The translations under genes and the position numbers were made by a program. The notes beneath the pieces were generated by a model. That model did no database searches. It saw only the letters and a list, made by a program, of their open reading frames with translations, and had not been told where the DNA came from. From the NCBI RefSeq assembly GCF_001650195.1, contig NZ_LXYR01000018.1:1-64000 (forward strand): DNA of 64,000 bases, read 5' to 3'. Shown one piece after another: positions 45,010 through 54,297 of this stretch (positions within the stretch are counted from its first letter, which is position 1; every line of letters begins with the position of its first letter). Origin of the DNA: Phormidesmis priestleyi BC1401 (GTDB lineage Bacteria; Cyanobacteriota; Cyanobacteriia; Leptolyngbyales; Leptolyngbyaceae).

Positions 45010-46323
45010 CTACGTTAGATGGGCTTGATCATCGCCAGTATTTGCAGACGGAGGTTTTACAAATTTAACCATTCCTGTCATCGCTGTTAACTGCACGGTG
45101 AAGCAACTACCAGCCCCAACTTGACTGCTGACGCTGATTGTTGCGCCGTGACTTTGGGCGATCGAGCGGGCGATCGCTAACCCCAATCCAGATCCACCTT
45201 CCCAATGAGCGCGAGACTGATCCGCCCGCCAAAATCGGTCAAACACTCGCGCCAAATTTTCTGAAGCAATGCCAATTCCGGTATCGTTTACGTCAACCAA
45301 AAGAGTTTGCCCGGTGCGGCTTAACTTTATTTCGACTCTTCCCTCTGCTAACGTGTAGTGCAACGCATTGATGATTAGATTTGTGAATAATCGAGTGAGT
45401 TGTGCAACATCGCCTAATACCCACGAAGACTGAGCTAAGTGAGCGTGTAAGATAATTTGTTTTGCGTGGGCTTGAGGCTGATATCGCTCGACTAACTGCT
45501 CCAAAATTGCTGTTAAGTTGACGGGCTGGAAATTGGGGTTTGCCGCTTGATCAGTCCGCGCTAGTAGCAACAAATCTTCAGTGAGATCAGTCATTTGATG
45601 GGTCGCACTGGCGATCGCTTCAAACTTTTCAACATCAGTTGGGCGCATTCCATCTGAATATTTCAACGCAACAGATACATTGCTTTTAATCGCCATCAAC
45701 GGACTCCGCAACTCGTGGGAAGCATCCGCCGTGAACTGTTTCAACCGTTGAAAACTTTCCTCGATCGGGTACATGGCTTGACGAGTCAGCCAAACCCCGC
45801 CAATACCACTGAGAATCAACGCCATCACAATTCCGCTGCCTAAACCCCAGTCCAGCTTTCGCAGATTTTCATCCAACTCTTCGAGCGACTGACTGGCTCT
45901 GACATACCCTAGTTTTCGGTGATCATCGCCGCTAACAATAGGCAACGTGACTGATTGAATCCGAGGTTTCGATAGCTGAACTTGCAGCGCTTCAAGGCTC
46001 GAAAACGGTAAGGTTGAAATGGCTTTTCCCTGTTGAGCAATTAACTGTTCCTGAAGATCAAACCACTGCAATGCTTGACCTCGCGCAATGAGATCTTTAA
46101 CAGGAATGTCCTTCCCGACTTCTAGCTGACCGTGGTTAAATTCTGCACTGGTTGCGGCTCCTTGTCCCAATGTTGTCAATTCATCGGTGAGTTGTTGCTT
46201 GAGACTATGTGCATAGACAAGCCGAACGGCGAGCGCAAACGTTCCTAAGATCGAGGCGAGAACGATCAGGTAAGAAATCAGCAGCCGATTTTGAATCTGC
46301 TTAAACACAACGTTTGAAATCAA
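45010..46323 (-). CDS. Sensor histidine kinase (QseC/EnvZ-type)
   Basis: 437 aa. Two transmembrane helices (about residues 15-35 and 153-175) bound a periplasmic sensor loop of about 115 aa without a recognised domain. HisKA has the phospho-acceptor in FTADASHELRSPLMAIKSNVSVAL. HATPase motifs NLIINALHYT, DTGIGIA and GSGLGLAI are intact. The start is TTG at 46323 or GTG at 46308. It is 102 nt after the response regulator; the gap carries a degenerate copy of the 22-bp box, consistent with feedback. Confidence 0.88.
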   Translation of the reverse strand: MISNVVFKQIQNRLLISYLIVLASILGTFALAVRLVYAHSLKQQLTDELTTLGQGAATSAEFNHGQLEVGKDIPVKDLIARGQALQWFDLQEQLIAQQGKAISTLPFSSLEALQVQLSKPRIQSVTLPIVSGDDHRKLGYVRASQSLEELDENLRKLDWGLGSGIVMALILSGIGGVWLTRQAMYPIEESFQRLKQFTADASHELRSPLMAIKSNVSVALKYSDGMRPTDVEKFEAIASATHQMTDLTEDLLLLARTDQAANPNFQPVNLTAILEQLVERYQPQAHAKQIILHAHLAQSSWVLGDVAQLTRLFTNLIINALHYTLAEGRVEIKLSRTGQTLLVDVNDTGIGIASENLARVFDRFWRADQSRAHWEGGSGLGLAIARSIAQSHGATISVSSQVGAGSCFTVQLTAMTGMVKFVKPPSANTGDDQAHLT

Positions 46324-46390
46324 TAAAAATCAGTGACTCATATCGCTCGATCGCTGCAACCATTAAACGGTTTCGTCCACGATGGAGAAA

Positions 46391-46412
46391 CAAGACCAAG
46401 AACTCGGAAAGA
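46391..46412 (-). promoter_or_regulatory. Degenerate fourth copy of the 22-bp box, upstream of the sensor kinase
   Basis: TCTTTCCGAGT (46412-46402) and TCTTGGTCTTG (46401-46391) on the minus strand. The first 16 bases differ from the 44083 copy by one base; the second half-site diverges after TCTTG. No TAnAnT hexamer follows at the 6-nt distance, so it may be a weak or autoregulatory site. Confidence 0.5.
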
Positions 46413-46425
46413 TGAGTGCGATCAA

Positions 46426-47100
46426 TCAAACTGAATGGAGCCGATAACCGAGACCATACACTGTTTCAATCAAATTTTCTGGGCTTCCGGCACCTTTTAG
46501 CTTGCGACGCAGGTTTGTAATGTGGGTTTTAATCGTGTCTTCGCCAGAAGATTTATCAAACTCCCACAACCGATCTAAAAGCGCTGAACGGGTTAAAACC
46601 TGGGTGGGAGTTCGCAAAAAACACTCTAAAATCATGTATTCTCTGGGAGTCAATGCCAAGGGCACTCGTGCATAGGTGACGTTATAGGTGCTAGGGTCAA
46701 GCTCTAACTGACCATAAATCAACGTGGTCGCTCTGGTTTCTGGACTTCTTCGCGACAGTGCTCTGATGCGCGCGGCTAATTCTTCTAGTTCAAAGGGTTT
46801 AACCAGATAGTCATCAGCCCCAGCATCCAATCCAATGATCTTATCGCTCGTGGTGTCGCGTGCGGTCAACATCAGAATCAGCGCCTGAGATTTGGCAGCC
46901 CGCAGACGTTTGCAGAGGCTAATGCCGTCTAATTTAGGCAGCATTAAGTCTAGCAAAATTAGATCATAAACGACTCCTTGAGCGGCTTCCCATCCCGCCA
47001 AGCCATCCTTTGCAATATCTACAACGTGGTGCTGATATCTGAGATCTTCGGCTAAAGGCGTGGCAATTCGGGTATCGTCTTCAACTAATAAAATTCTCAT
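46426..47100 (-). CDS. OmpR/QseB-family response regulator
   Basis: 224 aa. Receiver domain with the acidic pocket EDD near the start, phospho-acceptor Asp in LILLDLMLPKLDG (about residue 51) and Lys in DDYLVKPFELEELAARI. A winged-helix C-terminal domain (LTPREYMILECFL, DTIKTHITNLRRKLK, YGLGYRL) binds DNA as a dimer on direct repeats. It is the natural candidate to recognise the TCTT-N7-TCTT box at the four sites listed here. ATG at 47100. Confidence 0.93.
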   Translation of the reverse strand: MRILLVEDDTRIATPLAEDLRYQHHVVDIAKDGLAGWEAAQGVVYDLILLDLMLPKLDGISLCKRLRAAKSQALILMLTARDTTSDKIIGLDAGADDYLVKPFELEELAARIRALSRRSPETRATTLIYGQLELDPSTYNVTYARVPLALTPREYMILECFLRTPTQVLTRSALLDRLWEFDKSSGEDTIKTHITNLRRKLKGAGSPENLIETVYGLGYRLHSV

Positions 47101-47482
47101 CGATCGTGCAAGGCAACTCAGGCTTCAGTCTAGATTATCGCGATTAGCGCCTTGTGCAACTCTAAAGGAATCGCTAGGCATCATCAACAGCAGAACGCGC
47201 GATCGCATAGATGTGGAGAAGCAAGTTCTATCCCACTCTGAAAAGCAGCTCGACTAAGACAAAAGTCCCCGATAGGTCGTTGCTCACGATTTAAGCCTTA
47301 GTTCTGACACTTTTCATCATCTTGTAGAGTAGGCTGGTGTTTGATTTAGATCGTTTGTCAATGCGTAAGTTCTAGAGATGTATAACTTCAGGCGCATATC
47401 ACTAACTTAGAAAAGGCTCTAGAGTCGAAAGTGTGCAGGTAGTGTTTGAATTCTTAACCTTTTAGACCACGAGGGTCGTCTC
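47101..47482. other. 382-bp gene-free stretch
   Basis: Contains the promoter regions of the response regulator and the NACHT gene. I see no full copy of the 22-bp box (only AAGTTCTA at 47223-47230). No repeat, RNA gene or ORF is supported. Confidence 0.5.
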
Positions 47483-49786
47483 ATGGTCAAGCGATCGCTT
47501 CAATCTTCTCTTTCTGGAATTCAACAGACTAAACGAGCGTTTGCCCTGAAGGGGTGGACGCAGGATAACCTGGCAGGGGAGGTCAACTTAAAGACTCGTC
47601 AACCCATCTGGCGGTTTTTCACTGGGCAGTCGGTCGATCGCCAAATTTTTACAGCCATTTGTGTTGTTTTAGACTTGGATTGGCGAGACATTGCCATCGA
47701 TCCCCCCGCTGAATTTCCTGAGCTTCAAAAGCAGGTGGGCGATCTCGCGATCGAGAGTCTGGTGCAGCAGGTGCGATCGCAGCGTCAGGCTAAAATTCAA
47801 GACCAGTGCGGCAGCTTGCAGTTGCTAGATATCAGCCATCCCGTCAGCATTGATGATATCTATATTGATGTCAATATTTTAGAAGCGATCGCGAGTCAGC
47901 AGCGGCTAGAAGTCGCCAACCTCGAAACCTTGCAACCGGAAGCGGTCGATCGCATGGGCTTGGGTGAGGTTGACCAACGCCAGGTTTCAGGAATGCGAGC
48001 CGTTGAAACCTACCCCAAACTCAGAGTATTGGGCAAACCAGGAGCCGGAAAGACGACCTTTCTACAACACCTTGCCATTCAGTGTAGCCAGGGCGCGTTT
48101 GAGGCGACGCGGGTGCCGATCTTCGTCACGCTGAGACATTTTGTAGAAGAGTCTGCCAGCGGTGAATTCAGCTTGTTAAACTACCTACAGCAAGAATTTC
48201 TCATTGATGGCATCACTGACCCGACCATAATAGAAACCTTGCTCAAAGCCGGACGGGTGCTGCTGTTGTTGGATGGGCTGGATGAAGTTCTGCACCAGGA
48301 GAGCATTGCGGTCTTGAGAGAAATTCGCCGCTTTTCAGACAAATATCACAAAAATCGAGTTGTGACGACCTGCCGCACTGCCGCCCAAAAGTTCAGTCTG
48401 CGAGGCTTCACCGATGTGGAGATCGCTCCGTTTACGCAGGCACAAATCAACGCCTTCGCGCAGAAATGGTTTGTGGCATTTACCAAAACCACCGCTCAGG
48501 CAGGAGCGATGCAGTCCTCTCAGTTTATCCAGAAGCTAGACCTCCCGGAAAACTGGCAGTTTCGTCAGCTAGTGGTTAATCCGCTGTTTCTGCACCTTGC
48601 CTGTTGGGTGTTTTATGGTCAGAGCAGGTTCCCGACCAAGCGCAGCGAGTTTTATAAGGAAGGGCTAGATTTGCTGTTAGGCAAATGGGATGAAGCCAGA
48701 GGGGTCGAACGCGATGAAGTTTATCGGGGGTTTTTGTTGCCCCAAAAGCTGAAGCTGTTGAGCCAGCTTGCCGCGGTCACCTTTGATCAGGGTCAGTATT
48801 TTTTTGAGCAGCGAGTGGTGGAGCAACACATTGAGGACTATATCCGGCATCTGCCCAATGCTTCAACCGACGATGAAGAACTGCACCTCGAAAGTGAATC
48901 GGTGCTGAAGGCGATCGAGTCTCAACACGGCTTGCTGACCGAACGCGCACGGGGCATTTTTTCGTTTTCCTATCTAGCGTTTCAAGAATATTTTACAGCG
49001 CGAAATATCGTTGCGAGTCATAACCTTCAGTCGTTAGAGCAGGCATTGGGTGGGCTGGTGAGTCACCTGACAGACCCGCACTGGCACGAAATCTTTTTGT
49101 TGACCGCTTCGATGTTGCGGAGTGCCGACTCACTGATGCAGTTGATGAAACAGCAGATTGATGCGTTGGTTGCCCAAGATCCCTATCTGCAAGAGTTTTT
49201 GCGGTGGGCAAGCCAAAAATCGAAGCTCCCAGTCGAAACCAGAGAGGCAACGGTGCGAGCCTTTCATCTAGCGATGGCTCAAACGCCGCACAAAGCGGCT
49301 AACTTTGCGCTCGCCTGCACCCTCGACCAGGGGATGTTTTTGGATATTGCCTTAGATGACCTGCTGGTGGAGTGTACGATCGATCAAAGTCCAGATTTTG
49401 CCCATGCTCATCTATGCGTCGATTCACTCAGCAATATTTTGGGGATTGTACTGGATGCTGGGTTTCACAAATCTCTGCAACAACTCCAAGAGCAATTGCC
49501 GCTCGAACAAAACCAGGCATGGTTTCAGAGTTGGTGGCAGGCACACTACACCGCCTGGTCAGAGCAGCTTAAGACCACGATCGCTCACTATCGACGGCTT
49601 GATCAAGACTGGCAGTTTAGCCCAGACCAACAGCAAGTCCTGCAACGCTACTACGCCGCCAATCAACTCCTGCTCGATTGTCTACACAGCGATTGTGAAG
49701 TGACAGCCCCGATTCGAGCGGAAATTGAAGCCACTTTATTGCTGCCTCAACAAGAACTCGAAGCGAGAGAATGGCACGAGTGCTGA
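47483..49786 (+). CDS. NLR-like NACHT ATPase with N-terminal HTH-like domain
   Basis: 767 aa. Residues 1-75 resemble a short helix-turn-helix (KRAFALKGWTQDNLAGEV, KTRQPIWRFFTGQSVDRQIFTAIC), seen in many cyanobacterial NACHT proteins. A linker leads to the NACHT domain: Walker A LGKPGAGKTT (184-192) and Walker B LLLLDGLDEV. The downstream helical region ends in FSFSYLAFQEYFTARNIV, typical of NACHT C-terminal helical domains. Bacterial NACHT proteins of this general type can act in antiphage defence; others are regulators. No effector domain is recognisable, so mode of action is unknown. Confidence 0.8.
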   Translation: MVKRSLQSSLSGIQQTKRAFALKGWTQDNLAGEVNLKTRQPIWRFFTGQSVDRQIFTAICVVLDLDWRDIAIDPPAEFPELQKQVGDLAIESLVQQVRSQRQAKIQDQCGSLQLLDISHPVSIDDIYIDVNILEAIASQQRLEVANLETLQPEAVDRMGLGEVDQRQVSGMRAVETYPKLRVLGKPGAGKTTFLQHLAIQCSQGAFEATRVPIFVTLRHFVEESASGEFSLLNYLQQEFLIDGITDPTIIETLLKAGRVLLLLDGLDEVLHQESIAVLREIRRFSDKYHKNRVVTTCRTAAQKFSLRGFTDVEIAPFTQAQINAFAQKWFVAFTKTTAQAGAMQSSQFIQKLDLPENWQFRQLVVNPLFLHLACWVFYGQSRFPTKRSEFYKEGLDLLLGKWDEARGVERDEVYRGFLLPQKLKLLSQLAAVTFDQGQYFFEQRVVEQHIEDYIRHLPNASTDDEELHLESESVLKAIESQHGLLTERARGIFSFSYLAFQEYFTARNIVASHNLQSLEQALGGLVSHLTDPHWHEIFLLTASMLRSADSLMQLMKQQIDALVAQDPYLQEFLRWASQKSKLPVETREATVRAFHLAMAQTPHKAANFALACTLDQGMFLDIALDDLLVECTIDQSPDFAHAHLCVDSLSNILGIVLDAGFHKSLQQLQEQLPLEQNQAWFQSWWQAHYTAWSEQLKTTIAHYRRLDQDWQFSPDQQQVLQRYYAANQLLLDCLHSDCEVTAPIRAEIEATLLLPQQELEAREWHEC

Positions 49787-49977
49787 AGCAACCGCTATTG
49801 CTGTAAAGAATTGTAAGCTCCTTAATCAACTTATACAAATCAAACATCGACTCGTCCTTTGTGGATACACGAACTCAAACGTGAGGTGAGTATTGTAGTG
49901 AGAGGAAGAGTGTTTGAGCTAACGGTGACTTTTGAGAAAAAGACGATTCGACAACTTAATTTATCAAGGAGCGTCAG

Positions 49978-50186
49978 ATGAACGATTTGCTAACCCGTTC
50001 AATCTTGCGATCGAGCCACTCAGCCCTCGATCGCAGCCAGCAGGGTTTGGGTACATCCTCGATCGAAGACCTCATGAGCAGTCATCACATCTGTCTCTGT
50101 TGTTCTACTGTTTTACTTCGACATATGCGTAATTGAGTGGACTTTATTGGCATTGTCGTTCTTGCCATGCAGAGATGCCTATCTGA
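49978..50186 (+). pseudogene. Small zinc-ribbon-like protein gene with two frame shifts
   Basis: AAGGAG at 49966-49971 precedes ATG 49978, giving MNDLLTRSILRSSHSALDR and on to HHICLC. After 50100 the expected CCSTVLLRHMR is one frame off because of an extra T; after 50131 LSGLYWHCRSCHAEMPI returns to the original frame, with two extra A. The reconstructed 68-aa protein has CLCC and CRSC pairs forming a zinc ribbon. As written, translation stops at 50131-50133. I recall a conserved cyanobacterial small-protein family with this ending, so decay or two sequencing errors are equally possible. Confidence 0.6.
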
Positions 50187-50241
50187 TGAGCACCTATCAA
50201 CAACAGTTTTCAGACTCAACAATTTTGAATGAGAGGTCAGT

Positions 50242-50590
50242 ATGTCGTTTGAGTTGATCAACCTAACATTGCCATTGGTGATCCAAGAAATCGAGGATGT
50301 TTTAGACGAGTATCCTGAACATCCCTATCAGTCAGCTTTTTCGATGCATGAATTTCGGCAAAAGCTGATTGCTCACGTTCTCAGTCAAGTTCCTAACCAG
50401 TATGCGATTGCAGGAGAACAAACTCCCGCAAGAAAACCCAGTTCTCGACATTCCTCTCTTTTTAGCGGAGCGAATGTATCTAGAAACCGTCGTTCGAGGG
50501 AGTATCTTGCACATTCTGAGAGAAAATGCCGATCGACTGACTGATGCCTTTCTGCAAAAGAAACACTTAGAGCCTACGATTTCCCGTTGA
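50242..50590 (+). pseudogene. ComFB-like protein gene with one frameshift
   Basis: From ATG 50242 (after GAGAGG) the first 54 codons read LINLTLPLVIQEIEDVLDEYPEHPY to VLSQVPNQYAI. From about 50405 the coherent sequence continues in another frame: LPQENPVLDIPLFLAERMYLE then VVRGSILHILRENADRL to the stop at 50590. Together they give about 115 aa resembling late-competence ComFB-type proteins. As written, the first frame ends at 50544 in unrelated sequence. It directly follows another frameshifted gene. Confidence 0.62.
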
Positions 50591-50796
50591 TTCTGTCGAA
50601 ATAACGCGATGGTTGCATCCTGAACTACAGAGAAAGAAAATGGCGATAGTCATAGCTTTTGCCGCTTGGAACTGACAACGCCCAACCATGCGATAGCAGC
50701 TACAGAAAGATTGCGATCGTGGTTCCTTTCAATTAGATAGCTTTATCACAACAGTGATCTGAAACGTCAATTTCACCAGCCAAAGACAATGATTTT

Positions 50797-53469
50797 ATGA
50801 AGCAATTAAGTCAGGGTGCTAATACATCCAAAAAGCCTGAAACGAAATCTAGCTCTTCTGCCGATTCATCCCAAGCTCTGCTCGATATTGCTCAGCGTGA
50901 TGTGGATGGAGTGCTGAAATTATTCGATACCTCGCTGGAGGGGCTGAGTGAGACTGAAGCCAAGCGGAGATTAGAGAAATCTGGGCTGAATGAGATCGCC
51001 CGCGAAAAACCGATCGCGTGGTATGTCCAACTGCTGAAGACAGTGACGAATCCCCTCTCACTTTTACTGATCGTTCTGGCGACAGTTTCACTGTTAACTG
51101 GGAGTCCGATCGCCGCCCTGATCATTTTTATCATGGTAATTTTTGGTGGGCTGCTGCGCTTTTCGCAAGAATTTCAGTCGAACAAAGCCGCCGAAAAACT
51201 GCGGGCAATGGTGAGCACAACAGCAACGGTGAGCCGTAAGGATGCCAATCAAGAGGCTGCACCGAAAGAAAAGGGAATCACAGCCGGAAAAGAAATTGCG
51301 GTGAAGCTGTTGGTGCCCGGTGATGTCATCTTTCTTTCAGCAGGAGATATGATTCCAGCCGATGTCAGACTGATTGCTGCAAAAGATTTATTCCTCAGTC
51401 AGTCAACCCTCACTGGGGAATCTCTACCCGCCGAAAAACACGCAGAACTCCCCGATGACAAGGAGAAGAACCCACTGGAGCTAGTGAATCTCTGTTTCAT
51501 GGGCACTTCGGTCGTCAGTGGTTCTGGAACAGCCGTTGTCGCCGAAACGGGGAGTCATACGTATCTAGCATCCCTGGCTAAGACCGTCAGCGGACGCAGA
51601 GCACGAACAAGCTTTGATAAAGGTGTGAATGGCGTGACCATGCTGCTGTTGCGCTTTATGCTGATCATGGCTCCCCTCGTCTTTTTGATCAATGGAGTGC
51701 TTAAAGGCAATTGGATCGAGGCATTCACATTCGGTCTATCGGTGGCGGTGGGATTGGCTCCAGAAATGTTGCCTGTGATTGTCACAGCAAATCTGGCGAA
51801 GGGGGCGATCACCATGTCTAACAAAAAGGTGATTGTCAAAAACATTGATGCGATTCAAGACTTTGGCTCCATGAATATTCTTTGTACCGATAAAACAGGC
51901 ACCCTGACCCAAGACAAAATCGTTTTGCAGAGGCACCTAGATCCCTATGGTCAAGAGAGTGTAGAGGTACTTAAGTATGCCTATCTCAACAGCTTTTACC
52001 AGACTGGCTTGAAAAATTTGTTAGATGTCGCTGTCCTCGATCGCAGTCAAGAACTTAAAGCGTTAGACATTGAAACAAACTACCAGAAATTTGATGAAAT
52101 TCCGTTTGACTTTGTGCGTCGTCGGATGTCTGTCGTCGTTGAAGAAACGGGAAAACAGCATGTGCTGATTTGCAAAGGTGCCGTTGAGGAAGTCCTCAAA
52201 GTCTGTACTCAACTCAAAGTCAATGACAAGGTTTTGCCAATGGATGAGTCAGTCCATACCAAGGTGGCTGACTTACAACAAAAACTAAACTCTGAAGGGT
52301 TACGGGTCATTGCAGTTGCCTACAAAGTAATGCCACCGGAGCAAGCACATTACGCCATTACTGATGAAAGTGATTTAGTGCTGTTGGGCAATATTGCCTT
52401 TCTTGATCCGCCTAAAGATTCCGCTGCCCAAGCGATTAAAGCCCTGAAGGGACATGGAGTGGATGTAAAAATCATCACTGGAGACAATGAGATTATTACT
52501 CGTAAAATTTGCAGAGATGTGGGGATGCCCGTTCAAAATGTCTTACTCGGTAGCGATATTGAATCCCTATCTGATGATGAATTAGCCAAGGTTGCTGCAA
52601 CCACAACCATTTTTGCTAAATTCTCTCCCACGCAAAAAGCCAAGGTGATTCAGGTACTGCGGAAAAAAGGCAACATTGTTGGATACATGGGAGACGGCAT
52701 CAATGATGCGGCGGCTTTGCGAGAGGCAGATGTGGGCATCTCAGTTGATACAGCAGTCGATATTGCGAAAGAGTCGGCAGACATCATTTTGCTCGAAAAA
52801 AACTTGCTGATCCTAGAATCTGGAGTACTCGAAGGTCGTAAGACGTTTGCCAACATCATCAAATATATCAGAATGGGCACTAGCTCTAACTTTGGTAATA
52901 TGTTTAGCGTCTTGGGTGCGAGTGCGCTGCTGCCCTTTTTACCCATGCAGCCCGTGCAGATCTTAATCAATAATCTCCTCTACGACTTCTCGCAAACAGG
53001 AATCCCTTTCGACCATGTGGATCAAGAATCCTTAGTCAAGCCGCCAACGTGGAAAATTGAGAATATCCGGCGATTTATGATCTTCATCGGTCCAATTAGC
53101 TCCATTTTTGACTATGCCACCTATGCCCTGATGTGGTTTGTATTTGGGGCAACCTCTGTAGAGCATCAAGCATTGTTCCAAACGGGTTGGTTCGTGGAAA
53201 GCCTGATGACTCAAACACTGATTGTCCATGTCATTCGCACAGCAAAGGTGCCTTTTTTCCAGAGCCGGGCTTCTCTACCCATGCTGCTGATCACCGCTAC
53301 GGTGATGGGAGTTGGCATGTATTTACCCTTTTCGCCGATCGCCGCCAGTTTAGGGTTTGTGCCCTTACCAGCCGTTTATTTCCTCTGGCTAGGCTTCATC
53401 CTCACTTGCTATTGCGTCTTGACTCAACTTGTCAAAACTTGGTTCATCAAGAAATATGGCTATACCTAA
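50797..53469 (+). CDS. Mg2+-importing-type P-type ATPase (MgtA-like)
   Basis: 890 aa. The actuator TGES is in STLTGESLPAEK, the phosphorylation site is Asp365 in DKTGTLTQDK, and the hinge is MGDGINDAAALREADVGISV. The M4 motif PEMLPVIV, in place of PEGLP, is characteristic of MgtA/MgtB magnesium importers (P-IIIB). The N-terminal ~30 residues are low-complexity Ser/Lys. The C-terminal region has about six helices. It is the first full gene of the stress island; I see no M-box riboswitch in the 200-bp leader. Confidence 0.86.
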   Translation: MKQLSQGANTSKKPETKSSSSADSSQALLDIAQRDVDGVLKLFDTSLEGLSETEAKRRLEKSGLNEIAREKPIAWYVQLLKTVTNPLSLLLIVLATVSLLTGSPIAALIIFIMVIFGGLLRFSQEFQSNKAAEKLRAMVSTTATVSRKDANQEAAPKEKGITAGKEIAVKLLVPGDVIFLSAGDMIPADVRLIAAKDLFLSQSTLTGESLPAEKHAELPDDKEKNPLELVNLCFMGTSVVSGSGTAVVAETGSHTYLASLAKTVSGRRARTSFDKGVNGVTMLLLRFMLIMAPLVFLINGVLKGNWIEAFTFGLSVAVGLAPEMLPVIVTANLAKGAITMSNKKVIVKNIDAIQDFGSMNILCTDKTGTLTQDKIVLQRHLDPYGQESVEVLKYAYLNSFYQTGLKNLLDVAVLDRSQELKALDIETNYQKFDEIPFDFVRRRMSVVVEETGKQHVLICKGAVEEVLKVCTQLKVNDKVLPMDESVHTKVADLQQKLNSEGLRVIAVAYKVMPPEQAHYAITDESDLVLLGNIAFLDPPKDSAAQAIKALKGHGVDVKIITGDNEIITRKICRDVGMPVQNVLLGSDIESLSDDELAKVAATTTIFAKFSPTQKAKVIQVLRKKGNIVGYMGDGINDAAALREADVGISVDTAVDIAKESADIILLEKNLLILESGVLEGRKTFANIIKYIRMGTSSNFGNMFSVLGASALLPFLPMQPVQILINNLLYDFSQTGIPFDHVDQESLVKPPTWKIENIRRFMIFIGPISSIFDYATYALMWFVFGATSVEHQALFQTGWFVESLMTQTLIVHVIRTAKVPFFQSRASLPMLLITATVMGVGMYLPFSPIAASLGFVPLPAVYFLWLGFILTCYCVLTQLVKTWFIKKYGYT

Positions 53470-53751
53470 AGTTATTCAAATGCAAAGCCACTAGCTGACG
53501 GCAATAATCTGGTTTCACAGGATAATTCACAAAGGTTGGTAGCAAGAGAATGATGTTTCTGCAAGCGTTTGACTGGTGTATGAGTTGTATAAATTCTAAC
53601 TAAAACGTTCAAAAGGTAGAGGTCATCTTGAACAGCTTCTGCAACCATTCAATCAGAGGTAGAAGCAATTCAGGCTGAGTATCTAATCGAAACTCGGCGC
53701 GGATACAGCCAAGCTTTAGAAGATCAACATACCTTGACCGGAGGAATCATT

Positions 53752-54177
53752 ATGAGTGTTGCGATCGACAATTTCACTAAAAAGCTTCACGATAATTTAG
53801 AAGCGATCGAGGATCGGGCGAAATCGCTGAGGAAAAGCATTCGATCTGCACCAGAAAAGACTCAAGCTGAAATTCAAGAAAAACTGGATAAAGCGAAGGC
53901 AAACCTAGATGGTAAGAAGCAAGAGTTCGATGCGTATCGGGCAAAGCTGAAGACTCAATTTGAGGCAAAAGAGTCTGAGGTGAAGTCGCAAGTTGATGAA
54001 TGGAAAGCCAGTCGCGAAGTCAAGAAGCTCAACCATCGAGCTGATCATGCTGAAGACTATGCTGATACGGCAATCTTTTTAGCGATGGCGATGATGGAAG
54101 AAGCAGAAGAAGCAACTCTAGCAGCGGTAGCCGCCAGACAGGATGCTGAGACGGCTGCGGGGACTCCGAAGAAGTAA
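53752..54177 (+). CDS. Coiled-coil protein of unknown function
   Basis: 141 aa from ATG 53752, preceded by GGAGG. Residues 10-90 are a continuous charged coiled coil (KKLHDNLEAIEDRAKSL, KETQAEIQEKLD type), followed by an Ala/Glu-rich helix (AIFLAMAMMEEAEEATLAAVAARQDAE). No membrane segment or signal peptide. The frame is also open for 40 codons upstream (53632-53751), with a sequence that looks like the end of a former gene. Function unknown; the position suggests a stress role. Confidence 0.65.
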   Translation: MSVAIDNFTKKLHDNLEAIEDRAKSLRKSIRSAPEKTQAEIQEKLDKAKANLDGKKQEFDAYRAKLKTQFEAKESEVKSQVDEWKASREVKKLNHRADHAEDYADTAIFLAMAMMEEAEEATLAAVAARQDAETAAGTPKK

Positions 54178-54297
54178 GACACGAGTGCAGAAGGTAAGAA
54201 GTATGAGGAACATTGCTTTTTACCCTCTGCTTTTCTCGCTAGAGCGAACTTATCAGAGAAATGTCGAAGTAGATCAAACAAACTTGTGGACACACTC

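Noticed and set aside
49932-50132. 66-codon plus-strand frame in front of the ComFB-like gene
   Set aside because: Reads the same DNA as the zinc-ribbon gene in another part; the ATG at 49978 with AAGGAG and the conserved CxxC pairs explain the region better.
50591-50796. M-box Mg riboswitch ahead of the MgtA-like gene
   Set aside because: The leader lacks recognisable M-box helices or conserved loops.
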